NCBI GenBank assembly: GCA_039975855.1
Contig: JBDWGH010000002.1
Coordinates: 310,001-374,000, forward strand
Direction: 5' to 3'
DNA: 64,000 nt
From: Litorimonas sp039975855
GTDB lineage: Bacteria > Pseudomonadota > Alphaproteobacteria > Caulobacterales > Maricaulaceae
Position numbers and translations under genes: made by a program. The notes beneath the pieces are model-generated. The model saw nothing but the letters and a program-made list of their open reading frames with translations. It made no database searches and was not told the DNA's origin. Shown here one piece after another: positions 16,801 through 24,396 of this stretch. Numbering within the stretch: position 1 is the first letter of the stretch; each line of letters begins with the position of its first letter.

Positions 16801-19800
16801 CAGAGACAGTGGTTGTTCAAGAGGCATCTTCAGAACTCGTCACAGTTCCACCTGTGTTTGAGACAGTAACTGAAACAGTCGTCGTTCAGCCTGCATCTGT
16901 TACATATGAAACCGTTCCGGCCGTCTTTGAGACAGTGTCTGATCCAATCATTGTTCAAGAAGCGTCTACTGAGCTCGTCACTATCCCGGCCACATTCGAA
17001 ACTGTGACTGAAACAGTCGTCGTTCAGCCTGCGTCTGTGACATACGTCTCTGTCCCAGCTGTTTATGAAACAGTGTCCGAGACAGTTGTTGTTCAAGAAG
17101 CGTCTACAGAGCTCGTCACAATCCCAGCAACGTTTAGAAACGTCACTGAGACAGTTGTTGTTCAAGAGGCATCTTCAGAGCTCGTCTCTATCCCAGCAAC
17201 ATATGAAACAGTGTCTGAGACAGTCGTCGTTCAAGAAGCAACAACAGAGCTTGTCTCTGTCCCAGCGACCTTCGAAACTGTATCTGAAACAGTTGTTGTT
17301 CAGCCTGAAACTGTCGAATACGTATCCATCCCGGCTGAGTATGAGACCTACAACGAAACTATTGTTGTGCAGGAAGCCAGCACAGAGCTCGTCTCCGTTC
17401 CGGCAACCTTCGAAACGGTCACTGAAACTGTTGTTGTTCAGGAAGCCAGCACAGAGCTTGTTTCTATCCCAGCAACATTCGAGACAGTATCTGAAACGGT
17501 TGTCGTGAAAGAGGCCTCTACAGAGCTGGTCACAATCCCTGCAACATTCAAAAATGTTACAGAAACTGTTGTCGTTCAGCCTGCAAGCGTCACATATGAA
17601 ACCATTCCGGCCGAATATGAGACATACAACGAAACTATCGTTGTTCAGGAAGCGTCTACAGAACTCGTTGTAACACCTGCGACATTCCGCAATGTGACTG
17701 AAACTGTCGTTGTTCAGGAAGCTGCGACGGAACTCGTTTCCATCCCAGCAACATACGAAACTGTCTCAGAGACAGTTGTCGTTCAGCCTGAGACTGTTGA
17801 ATACGTCTCTGTTCCTGCGCAATTCCGCACAGAGAACCAGCAATACGTTATGCAGGAAGCGGCCAACACGTTGACGATTATCCCGGCTGTTTATGAAACA
17901 GTTACCGAGACGATTGTTACGCAGGAAGCGTCTACACGTATCGAAGTCGTTCCAGCCACATATCGCACTGTCACTGAGACAATCGTTGTCACGCCAGAGC
18001 GCACTGACCTCACTGTTATCCCTGCGAAATATGAAACACGTTCCGAGCGCGTTCTTATCGAGCCGGCACGTGAAGAGTGGAAGCCAGGTTCACAAGCAAT
18101 CAACTCCGGCGCATTTGCTGGTGGCCGCGTGAATACTGCAACTCGCGGACAGTTCACTGTCTTTAACGGTGTGTCTAACCAGGTTGTTGAATCAACAGAG
18201 ACTATCGTGAACCAGACAGGTGAAATCCTCTGTCGTGTTCTGATCCCTGCGAAGTACAAGACGATCACAAAGCAAGTCGTCGTAGAGCCAGCGCGCACAG
18301 TTGAGCGTACAATTCCGGCAGTCACACGCTCAGTCACGAGACGTGTCGTCGATCGCGAAGCGTCAACACGTGAGATTGCGGTTCCGGCCCAAACGAGCAC
18401 ATTGACACGTCGCATTGTTAAGACCCCTGCCCGTGTTGTTGACGCCTCTGGCGCTTCATACGCTGGCGGAACACGCATCAAAGGCTTCGTCGACGCAAAT
18501 GGCGACGGTCGTGATGATCGTGATGGATTGTCACGTACCGATGCAGCATCTGCTGACCGCGCGGCCGGCGGCTCCCGCCTTGTTGGCGGAACATCTGGTG
18601 GTCAATTTGGCCAGAAGATGGGTTCAGTCTCCACACGTGTTGTTTCAAAAGCAGCAGAAGTTGTCGAACGCCGCGTTCCTGCGGTCACAAAGACACTGAC
18701 ACGCCGCGTTGTTAAAACACCAGCTCGCACAACTGAGCGGACTATCCCGGCCGTCACAAACACTGTGACACGTCGTGTTGTTGACCGTCCTGCTGCTACA
18801 GTTGAGCGCGTCATTCCGGCTGTTACGAAGACTGAAACACGTCGCCGTATCAAAACACCGGCTCGTACAGCTGAGCGGACTATTCCGGCCGTGACCAAGG
18901 CTGTTACTCGCCGCGTTGTTGATCGTCCGGCTTCTACGCAGCAGCGTTCAATCCCTGCGGTCACGAAGACGGAAACTCGCCGTGTTGTGAAAACGCCGGC
19001 TCGCACAACAGAACGTGCTATCCCGGCCGTCACAAACACGGTGACACGCCGCGTTGTCAAAACGCCGGCATCAACCGTTGAGCGCACTATCCCAGCTGTT
19101 ACGAAGACTGAAACACGTCGCCGTATCAAAACACCGGCTCGTACAGCTGAGCGCCGTGTCCCTGCGGTCACGAAGCAAGTTAGCCGCCGCGTTGTGAAAA
19201 CAGCTGCGTCGACTGTCGAGCGGAGTGTTCCAGCGGTCACGAAGACACGTACACGCCGCGTCGTTAAGACACCGGCTCGTACATCAGAGCGGGCAATCCC
19301 GGCGAAGACATCAACTGTCACACGCCGCGTTGTTGACCGTCCTGCGTCTACGCAAGAGCGGGTCATCCCAGCGATCACGAAACAGGAAACGCGCCGCGTC
19401 GTTAAGACACCAGCGTCTACTGTAGAGCGCACTGTCCCGGCTGTTACCAAGCAAGTCTCTCGCCGCGTCGTTAAGACACCGGCCCGCACATCAGAGCGGT
19501 CCATCCCGGCTGTGACTAAAATGGAAACTCGCCGTGTTGTGAAAACTCCGGCTCGTACGGTTGAGCGCACAATCCCAGCAGTGACTAAGCAGGTCTCTCG
19601 CCGTGTCGTTAAGACACCAGCTTCTGTAGCTGAGCGCGGCATCCCAGCTGTCACGAAGCAGGAAACGCGCCGCGTCATCAAGACGCCAGCGTCAACTGTC
19701 GAACGGGCTATCCCGGCTGTGACCAAGCAGGTCTCTCGCCGCGTGGTGAAAACTCCGGCCAGCACAACTGAACGGGCTATCCCTGCAGTCACGAAGATGG

Positions 19801-22800
19801 AAACACGCCGCGTCGTTAAGACACCAGCGTCAACTGTCGAACGGACTATTCCAGCAGTTACCAAGCAAGTCTCCCGCCGCGTCGTTAAGACACCGGCACG
19901 GACGACAGAGCGGGCTATCCCAGCGGTTACGAAGGTGGAAACACGCCGCGTCGTGAAAACTCCGGCTTCGACTGTTGAACGGACTATCCCGGCTGTAACT
20001 AAGCAGGTTTCCCGTCGCGTCGTGAAAACTCCGGCGGCTACGCAAGAACGGACCATCCCGGCTATTACAAAGCAGGAAACACGTCGCCGCGTCGTGACAC
20101 CAGCTGCAACAGTCGAACGGACTGTTCCAGCTGTCACGAAGCAGGTCACGCGCCGTGTCGTTAAGACACCAGCGTCAACTGTTCAGCGGGCCATTCCGGC
20201 TGTGACAAAAATGGAAGCGCGCCGCGTCATCAAGACACCGGCCTCTACCATTGAGCGCACAATCCCAGCTGTGACAAAGCAGGTCTCTCGCCGCGTCGTC
20301 AAAACGCCGGCACGGACGACTGAGCGGACTATCCCAGCTGTGACAAAGGTAGAGACGCGTCGTGTCGTGAAGACACCAGCGTCAACTATCGAACGCGCAA
20401 CTCCGGCTGTTACTAAGCAAGTCTCCCGCCGCGTCGTTAAGACACCGGCACGGACGACAGAGCGTGCGATCCCAGCGATCACAAAACAGGAAACGCGCCG
20501 TGTTGTGAAAACACCAGCGGCAACTGTTGAACGCACTGTTCCGGCTGTGACGAAGCAAGTCTCTCGTCGTGTTGTGAAAACGGCGGCTGCTACGCAACAG
20601 CGTGCAGTCCCTGCCATCACTAAGACAGAGACACGCCGTCGCATTAAGACACCGGCACGTACAGCTGAACGGGCTATCCCGGCTGTCACTAAGCAGGTCT
20701 CTCGCCGCGTTGTGAAAACACCGGCTCGGGTAACAGAGCGCGGAATTCCGGCAGTCACGAAAGTGGAAACACGCCGTGTTGTGAAAACGCCAGCGTCCAC
20801 CGTTGAGCGGACTATCCCGGCTGTTACCAAGCAAGTCTCCCGTCGTGTTGTTAAGACACCAGCACGGACGACAGAGCGCGGTATCCCGGCTGTGACGAAA
20901 ACAGAGACACGCCGCGTCGTTAAGACACCGGCACAAACTGTTGAACGCACGGTCCCAGCTGTGACGAAGCAAGTCTCACGTCGTGTCGTGAAAACGCCAG
21001 CTGCTACGCAACAGCGTGCAGTTCCGGCGATCACGAAGACAGAGACACGCCGCCGCATTAAGACGCCGTCTCGTACGGTTGAGCGGGCTATCCCGGCTGT
21101 GACTAAATCAGTATCCCGTCGTGTCGTTAAGACACCAGCGTCGGTAACTGAGCGGTCCATCCCGGCGGTCACACAGGCAGTCACACGCCGCGTGGTCAAA
21201 ACGCCAGCATCTGTTGTCGAGCGGAGCGTCCCAGCGGTCACGAAGCAAGAGACACGCCGCGTCGTTAAGACACCGGCTCGTGTAACTGAGCGTAGTATTC
21301 CAGCTGTGACTAAGACAGAAACTCGCCGCGTTGTGAAAACGCCAGCGTCTACTGTTGAGCGGACTATCCCGGCTGTGACGAAGCAAGTCTCTCGTCGCGT
21401 CGTGAAAACGCCTGCTGCTGTGACTGAACGGTCTATCCCAGCTGTGACGAAGCAAGTCTCTCGTCGTGTAATGCGTACACCTGCGACAACGCAGGAACGT
21501 ACTATCCCGGCAGTGACAAAGGTTGTTTCGCGTCAGGTTGTTAAGACACCTGCACGGACAACTGAGCGCACGATCCCAGCGAAGATGTCAGCGGTTCAAC
21601 GCCGTGTCGTTAAGACACCGGCAACGACTGTTGAACGGACGATCCCAGCTGTAACGAAGCAGGTCTCTCGCCGCGTTGTGAAAACTCCGGCTCGTGTCAC
21701 TGAGCGCACTATCCCGGCCGTAACCAAACAGGTTGCACGCCGCGTGATGCGTACCCCAGCGACAACGCAGGAGCGGACTATCCCTGCAGTAACGAAGACG
21801 GAAACCCGTCGGCGCATCAAGACACCTGCGGCTACGACAGAACGTCGTATCCCAGCTGTTACGAAGCAGGTCACGCGTCGCGTCGTTAAGACACCGGCAA
21901 CGACAACAGAGCGGACTATCCCAGCTGTTACCAAGCAAGTTACACGTCGTGTAGTTGATGGTGCACCGCGGATTGAACGCCGCGTTATTCCGGCTCGTTA
22001 TGATACGGTTCAAGTTCAGCGTGTGGTTCGCCCAGCGTCGACTGAAAGAGTTGTTATCCCGGCACAGTACGGCACAATTGAGCGTCGCACTCAAACAAGC
22101 CCGGAGAAGGCAGAATGGCGTCAGGTTCTTTGTGAAGCCAACGCTAATCCAACTGTCATCCGCTCTATCCAGACCGCCCTTCAGCGGGAAGGCTTCTACA
22201 ACGGTGCAATCGACGGACGCCTTGGTCAGCAGACCTATGCTTCAGTCGAACGTTTCCAAACTGCTCGTGGCCTGTCTACAGGTGGCCTGACATTGACAAC
22301 TGTTGACGCCCTCGGTGTTAACTGGCGCTCAATGGTCTCCGGAAACCAACTAACATCCGGCGGGTTTACAGCTGGCGGCGTAGCGACTGGTACAACTGGC
22401 GGCTTCACCTCCGGCACGACAGTCACAACGACTGGCGGCGGTATCTCAGGCGGCTCAGCTGCTGGTGGTTACACAATCGGTGCAGACGGATCCGTCCGTA
22501 ACGCTTCCGGAGTTGTAATCGGTACGATGTCAGCTAACGGCGATGTCGTGAACAGCGCTGGACAAGTTGTCCTACGCGGCTTGTCTGCAACAGGCGGCTC
22601 CGTGACGACTGGAGCAGCCGGCGGATTGAACAATCGCTCTACGATTGGTTCAGTTGGCGGCGGAAGCATTATCAATGGTGCATCTGGCTCAGCCGGCGGA
22701 GTATCCGCAGGTGACTTCACGGTCCAAGCTGACGGCTCAGTCGTGAACAGCTCCGGCGCAGTTATCGGCCGCGTCAATGCTAACGGCGAAATCGTTGCTA

Positions 22801-22838
22801 ACGGTGTTGTCATCGGCCGGGTTCGCCCACGTAACTAA
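13809..22838 (+). CDS. Giant exported 23-residue-repeat protein with peptidoglycan-binding domain
   Basis: 3009 residues. ATG 13809 has GGAGG at 13797-13801; the internal ATG 13854 begins a cleaner signal peptide (M-K-R-T-L-L-L, cleavage after A-P-T-I-A-Q) but has only a poorly spaced G-run, so both starts are possible and the product is exported either way. Order: a Cys-containing segment with two degenerate repeats (about 40-95); two copies of a small Gly/Ser module (about 112-225); 51 acidic repeats (240-1412); a linker with one Cys and a calcium-loop-like motif; 47 basic repeats (1632-2712); two degenerate repeats; a PG_binding_1-type domain (about 2772-2840, with I-Q-x-A-L-x-x-x-G-F-Y and G-x-I-D-G-x-L-G); and a Gly-rich tail with two more Gly/Ser modules. 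The W-x-x-V-L-C-E junction before the PG-binding domain occurs in shorter alphaproteobacterial wall-binding proteins (recollection). A perfect CtrA box lies upstream and a terminator follows. Likely a cell-wall-attached structural or adhesive protein; function undescribed as far as I know. Confidence 0.93.
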   Translation: MSRVTITGDFGGFLKMKRTLLLAASAAVLAAPTIAQELPPGNPLPGECFARVIVPAQYQTSTEQVVLRQAGEEIKKIPAQLETVTERVLVQEESYELFVAGSTGGSVIPGRGTITVTISGTPYTIDSSRTVTNAAGARIGTVDASGNIVANNGSVLAANAVNPLTLIGTGSSRTRLVIGGTTYSVASDGRVYNASGSSIGSLDASGNIVASGGNIVSRSAVNAYRGGSTSGANTFRTVTETVVVQEASTELVAIPPVYETVSETVVVQPESVEYVTVPAVYENYTETVVVQEAATELVTVPPVFETVQETVVAQEASTELVTIPATYETVSETVVVQPASVEYTVVPAVYETVTESVVSQEASTELVTIPATFETVSETVVVQEASTELVTVPPVFETVNETVVVQEASTELVTIPATFETVSETVVVQPASVEYVTVPAVFETVSETVVVQEASSELVTIPATFETVTETVVVQEASTELVTVPPVFETVTETVVSKAASTELVSIPATFETVTETVVVQPAGVEYVVLPAEYEDYTETLVVQEASTDLVTIPATFETVTETVVVQPATVEYQVIPPVYDTVTETMVVQEASTELVSIPATFETVSETVVVQPASVEYVSVPAVYETVSETMVVQDASTELVTIPATFETVTETVVVQPAGVEYVSIPAEYETYNETIVVQEASSELISIPATFETVTETVVVQPATVEYVSVPAVYETVSETVVVQDASSEMVTIPATFETVTETVVVQPAGVEYVTVPAVFENVSETIVVQDASTELVTIPATFETVTETIVVQPASVEYVAVPAVYETIQEPVIVQEASTELVNVPATFETVTETVVVQPATVEYAAVPAKYENYTETVVVQEASTELVSIPATYETVNETVVVQAAGVEYVSVPAVFETVSETIVVQEASTELVTIPATFETVTETVVVQPASVEYVSVPAVYETVSEPVIVQEASTELVSIPATFETVTETVVVQPAGVEYVSVPAVYETVSETVVVQEASSELVTVPPVFETVTETVVVQPASVTYETVPAVFETVSDPIIVQEASTELVTIPATFETVTETVVVQPASVTYVSVPAVYETVSETVVVQEASTELVTIPATFRNVTETVVVQEASSELVSIPATYETVSETVVVQEATTELVSVPATFETVSETVVVQPETVEYVSIPAEYETYNETIVVQEASTELVSVPATFETVTETVVVQEASTELVSIPATFETVSETVVVKEASTELVTIPATFKNVTETVVVQPASVTYETIPAEYETYNETIVVQEASTELVVTPATFRNVTETVVVQEAATELVSIPATYETVSETVVVQPETVEYVSVPAQFRTENQQYVMQEAANTLTIIPAVYETVTETIVTQEASTRIEVVPATYRTVTETIVVTPERTDLTVIPAKYETRSERVLIEPAREEWKPGSQAINSGAFAGGRVNTATRGQFTVFNGVSNQVVESTETIVNQTGEILCRVLIPAKYKTITKQVVVEPARTVERTIPAVTRSVTRRVVDREASTREIAVPAQTSTLTRRIVKTPARVVDASGASYAGGTRIKGFVDANGDGRDDRDGLSRTDAASADRAAGGSRLVGGTSGGQFGQKMGSVSTRVVSKAAEVVERRVPAVTKTLTRRVVKTPARTTERTIPAVTNTVTRRVVDRPAATVERVIPAVTKTETRRRIKTPARTAERTIPAVTKAVTRRVVDRPASTQQRSIPAVTKTETRRVVKTPARTTERAIPAVTNTVTRRVVKTPASTVERTIPAVTKTETRRRIKTPARTAERRVPAVTKQVSRRVVKTAASTVERSVPAVTKTRTRRVVKTPARTSERAIPAKTSTVTRRVVDRPASTQERVIPAITKQETRRVVKTPASTVERTVPAVTKQVSRRVVKTPARTSERSIPAVTKMETRRVVKTPARTVERTIPAVTKQVSRRVVKTPASVAERGIPAVTKQETRRVIKTPASTVERAIPAVTKQVSRRVVKTPASTTERAIPAVTKMETRRVVKTPASTVERTIPAVTKQVSRRVVKTPARTTERAIPAVTKVETRRVVKTPASTVERTIPAVTKQVSRRVVKTPAATQERTIPAITKQETRRRVVTPAATVERTVPAVTKQVTRRVVKTPASTVQRAIPAVTKMEARRVIKTPASTIERTIPAVTKQVSRRVVKTPARTTERTIPAVTKVETRRVVKTPASTIERATPAVTKQVSRRVVKTPARTTERAIPAITKQETRRVVKTPAATVERTVPAVTKQVSRRVVKTAAATQQRAVPAITKTETRRRIKTPARTAERAIPAVTKQVSRRVVKTPARVTERGIPAVTKVETRRVVKTPASTVERTIPAVTKQVSRRVVKTPARTTERGIPAVTKTETRRVVKTPAQTVERTVPAVTKQVSRRVVKTPAATQQRAVPAITKTETRRRIKTPSRTVERAIPAVTKSVSRRVVKTPASVTERSIPAVTQAVTRRVVKTPASVVERSVPAVTKQETRRVVKTPARVTERSIPAVTKTETRRVVKTPASTVERTIPAVTKQVSRRVVKTPAAVTERSIPAVTKQVSRRVMRTPATTQERTIPAVTKVVSRQVVKTPARTTERTIPAKMSAVQRRVVKTPATTVERTIPAVTKQVSRRVVKTPARVTERTIPAVTKQVARRVMRTPATTQERTIPAVTKTETRRRIKTPAATTERRIPAVTKQVTRRVVKTPATTTERTIPAVTKQVTRRVVDGAPRIERRVIPARYDTVQVQRVVRPASTERVVIPAQYGTIERRTQTSPEKAEWRQVLCEANANPTVIRSIQTALQREGFYNGAIDGRLGQQTYASVERFQTARGLSTGGLTLTTVDALGVNWRSMVSGNQLTSGGFTAGGVATGTTGGFTSGTTVTTTGGGISGGSAAGGYTIGADGSVRNASGVVIGTMSANGDVVNSAGQVVLRGLSATGGSVTTGAAGGLNNRSTIGSVGGGSIINGASGSAGGVSAGDFTVQADGSVVNSSGAVIGRVNANGEIVANGVVIGRVRPRN
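14142..14508 (+). repeat. Two N-terminal Gly/Ser modules of the giant protein
   Basis: Two copies, at about 14142-14286 and 14329-14470. They share the scheme: Y-x-I/V, a D-G-R-V-type turn, N-A-(S)-G, x-I-G, then D-A-S-G-N-I-V-A. The same scheme returns twice at the C-terminus of the protein. It is an MORN-like or bacterial beta-hairpin module by look, not identified with a named family. Confidence 0.6.
14526..18044 (+). repeat. Acidic array: 51 x 69-bp in-frame repeats
   Basis: Exactly 51 units of 69 bp (23 residues) with no insertion or deletion. A unit begins E-T-V-V-V-Q, has Glu or Pro then Ala-Ser at 7-9, and ends P-A-x-(F/Y)-E-T-V-(S/T). Two unit types, Q-E-A-S-T-E-L and Q-P-A-S-V-E-Y, often alternate, giving a 46-residue super-period. 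Each unit has three or four Glu and almost no Lys/Arg. Units 38, 44, 46 and 48-51 become less acidic toward the basic array. Synonymous positions differ between units, so the array is not a very recent amplification. Confidence 0.95.
18045..18701 (+). other. Linker of the giant protein with calcium-loop-like motif
   Basis: The linker starts with a broken repeat ending in W-K-P-G, followed by a Gly/Asn-rich stretch and a single Cys (I-L-C-R-V-L-I-P). About three transitional repeats follow in which Glu gives way to Arg. A low-complexity segment then holds D-A-N-G-D-G-R-D-D-R-D-G at 18492-18527, which fits the calcium-binding loop pattern D-x-N-x-D-G-x-x-D-x-x-D of thrombospondin-3 and dockerin-like repeats. 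One more degenerate repeat leads into the basic array. Confidence 0.7.
18702..21944 (+). repeat. Basic array: 47 x 69-bp in-frame repeats
   Basis: Exactly 47 units of 69 bp (23 residues), again without indels. A unit begins R-R-V-V-K-T-P-A, continues T-x-E-R-x-I-P-A-V-T-K and ends in Q-V-S or x-E-T. The Q-V-S and x-E-T endings largely alternate (46-residue super-period). Each unit carries five or six Lys/Arg and one or two Glu. The I-P-A segment lies at the same position as in the acidic units, so both arrays are versions of one repeat. Confidence 0.95.
22464..22835 (+). repeat. Two C-terminal Gly/Ser modules of the giant protein
   Basis: Copies at about 22464-22580 and 22711-22835 repeat the N-terminal scheme (Y/F-T-x-x-A-D-G-S-V, N-(A/S)-S-G, V-I-G, N-G-x-(I/V)-V). 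They lie after the peptidoglycan-binding domain and end the protein. The same module thus brackets the whole repeat region. Confidence 0.6.
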
Positions 22839-22882
22839 GACTTAAACTCCAGTGCATTCGCGCTGGACATACGGTTCAAAAG

Positions 22883-22915
22883 CCTCGCCAACGTTCATCG
22901 GTGGCGGGGTTTTTT
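22883..22915 (+). terminator. Rho-independent terminator after the giant repeat gene
   Basis: An 11-base stem (one wobble, one mismatch) from 22883-22893 pairs with 22899-22909 and is followed by six T. It lies 45 bases after the stop codon. Confidence 0.85.
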
Positions 22916-22985
22916 GGTGCCAGTATAAGCGATTGCTAGAGTCTCATCATTGAGAACCTCTCTGCCAAACTCCCGCGCAAGCGGA

Positions 22986-23013
22986 TTGACAGGTCAGCGC
23001 AAGAGCTTATAAG
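22986..23013 (+). promoter_or_regulatory. Sigma-70-type promoter for rplU-rpmA
   Basis: TTGACA at 22986-22991, a 16-base spacer and TATAAG at 23008-23013. It would give a leader of about 95 bases before rplU. The leader contains a G+C-rich segment (23022-23053) that could fold, but I cannot assign it to a known ribosomal leader. The rest of the 22839-23114 gap holds only the upstream terminator. Confidence 0.6.
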
Positions 23014-23114
23014 GGCGTCGGATTGGCCGCCGCGGGATTCGCCCAGCGCGGCTTTTATGTATTTTAAGACCGTGTACCCTTTTCAAAGGATCACTTAGAG
23101 GAACAGGACAAACC

Positions 23115-23426
23115 ATGTTCGCAGTCATTCAAACTGGTGGTAAGCAGTATAAAGTTGCCAAAGACGACATCATTATCGTTGAAAAACTCGACGGCGAAGC
23201 TGGCGGAAAAATTACATTTGGCGACGTGTTGATGCACGGTGCTTCCGGCAACGTAAAAGTTGGCGCCCCTCTTGTAAAAGGTGCGTCTGTTTCAGGTGAA
23301 GTCCTGGAACAGCGCAAAGGCGACAAAGTTATCGTTTTCAAGAAAAAGCGTCGTCAAAACTATCGTCGTAAGCAAGGACACCGTCAGCTCGAGACTGTTG
23401 TTCGCATCACAGGCATCAAGGGCTAA
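23115..23426 (+). CDS. rplU: 50S ribosomal protein L21
   Basis: 103 residues, full length. It opens M-F-A-V-I-Q-T-G-G-K-Q-Y, the L21 signature, and has the basic F-K-K-K-R-R-Q-N-Y-R-R-K segment near 75-90 that contacts 23S rRNA. It precedes rpmA by 37 bases as in most bacteria. AGAGG at 23096-23100 is the ribosome site. Confidence 0.98.
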   Translation: MFAVIQTGGKQYKVAKDDIIIVEKLDGEAGGKITFGDVLMHGASGNVKVGAPLVKGASVSGEVLEQRKGDKVIVFKKKRRQNYRRKQGHRQLETVVRITGIKG

Positions 23427-23463
23427 GGCTAACGCCGCCCCTCACGTATTTTAGGAGTTCGTC

Positions 23464-23730
23464 ATGGCACATAAAAAAGCTGGTGGTTCATCCAATAACG
23501 GTCGCGACAGTGCAGGCCGTCGTCTCGGCGTAAAAAAATCTGGTGGCCAAGCGGTCATTCCAGGCAACATTATCATTCGTCAGCGCGGAACTAAGTATTA
23601 TCCGGGCGCCAACGTTGGTATGGGCAAAGACCATACGCTCTTTGCTTTGACTGAAGGCCGTGTGTCTTTCGCAACGAAACGCAACGACCGAACATATGTC
23701 TCAGTCGACCTCCCAGAGGCCGCTGAATAG
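23464..23730 (+). CDS. rpmA: 50S ribosomal protein L27
   Basis: 88 residues, full length. M-A-H-K-K-A-G-G-S-S-N-N-G-R-D-S is the L27 N-terminus that reaches the peptidyl-transferase centre, with R-R-L-G-V-K following. No extra N-terminal cleavage extension of the Firmicute type is present. AGGAG at 23453-23457 is the ribosome site. A strong terminator follows. Confidence 0.98.
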   Translation: MAHKKAGGSSNNGRDSAGRRLGVKKSGGQAVIPGNIIIRQRGTKYYPGANVGMGKDHTLFALTEGRVSFATKRNDRTYVSVDLPEAAE

Positions 23731-23783
23731 AGACCTGAATTTTTCGGGTCACCGCCACAAGGCGACCCGTTTAAAGAACAGCA

Positions 23784-23815
23784 GGGAAATCGGGTCCGCC
23801 CGGTTTCCCTTTTTT
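23784..23815 (+). terminator. Rho-independent terminator after rpmA
   Basis: GGGAAA-T-CGGG (23784-23794) pairs with CCCGG-TTTCCC (23799-23809), followed by six T. It ends the rplU-rpmA transcript. Confidence 0.92.
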
Positions 23816-23862
23816 GTAGCTGAAGCTCAGTTACCACCTGCTGACAATTTGGGAGAATTGTC

Positions 23863-24396
23863 ATGCGTGATATAATTGAAACAAACAGGCTGGTTCTACG
23901 CCAAACGGAACAGCGTGACGCCAAAGCGATATCAGTCCTTGGTTCTGATTTCGATATTGCACGGATGACAGGTAGTTTTCCTTATCCCTTCCCCCTGCTC
24001 TCTGCCGAATTCAAAATTATGACATTCCATGCTGCGAAGCGCCGTGGATTGGCTCATCCCTACGCCATAACCCTAAAAGGCGAAGACGAATTGATCGGAA
24101 TTACGGATCTATTCAAACGCGGCCCAGATACCCTATGGGAAATTGGCTATTGGATCGGACGTCCACATTGGGGCCACGGTTATATGACAGAAGCCTGCAT
24201 CGCCCTCTTGAACGAAGCGGATTTTTCTTTGGGCCGTGAAGACCGGGTTGCAGGAGTGTTTACGGATAATCCAGGGAGCGCACGGGTTTTGGAAAAACTT
24301 GGATTCAAGCCCCTCGGAGAACCTGAGAGCTATTTCTCCATGGCGCGTCTAAAAAAGGCTCCTTCGCAGGACTTTGTACTGAAGGCCGCGACATGA
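23863..24396 (+). CDS. GNAT acetyltransferase, RimJ/RimL type
   Basis: 177 residues. The opening E-T-N-R-L-V-L-R-Q and the late G-Y-W-I-G-R-P-H-W-G-H-G-Y-M-T-E-A core, followed by N-x-G-S-A-R-V-L-E-K-L-G-F, are the acetyl-CoA-binding pattern of acetyltransf_3 enzymes such as RimJ. It should transfer acetyl from acetyl-CoA to an N-terminal or small-molecule amine; the acceptor is unknown. GGGAG about ten bases upstream is the ribosome site. Its stop overlaps the next GNAT gene (ATGA), so the two are coupled. Confidence 0.9.
   Translation: MRDIIETNRLVLRQTEQRDAKAISVLGSDFDIARMTGSFPYPFPLLSAEFKIMTFHAAKRRGLAHPYAITLKGEDELIGITDLFKRGPDTLWEIGYWIGRPHWGHGYMTEACIALLNEADFSLGREDRVAGVFTDNPGSARVLEKLGFKPLGEPESYFSMARLKKAPSQDFVLKAAT

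Noticed and set aside
18602..20149. 515-codon open frame antisense to the basic array, itself 23-residue periodic
   Set aside because: It mirrors the repeat codons of the sense gene; no start context, no signal, and it ends with the array.
20183..21241. 352-codon open frame antisense to the basic array
   Set aside because: Same reason: open only because repeat codons lack stops in that frame.
14526..21944. CRISPR array or intergenic satellite
   Set aside because: Units are contiguous, coding and degenerate at third positions; there are no unique spacers between identical repeats.
22839..23114. Ribosomal leader riboregulator for L21/L27
   Set aside because: Some folding is possible, but no match to a leader I can name; kept only as promoter plus leader.
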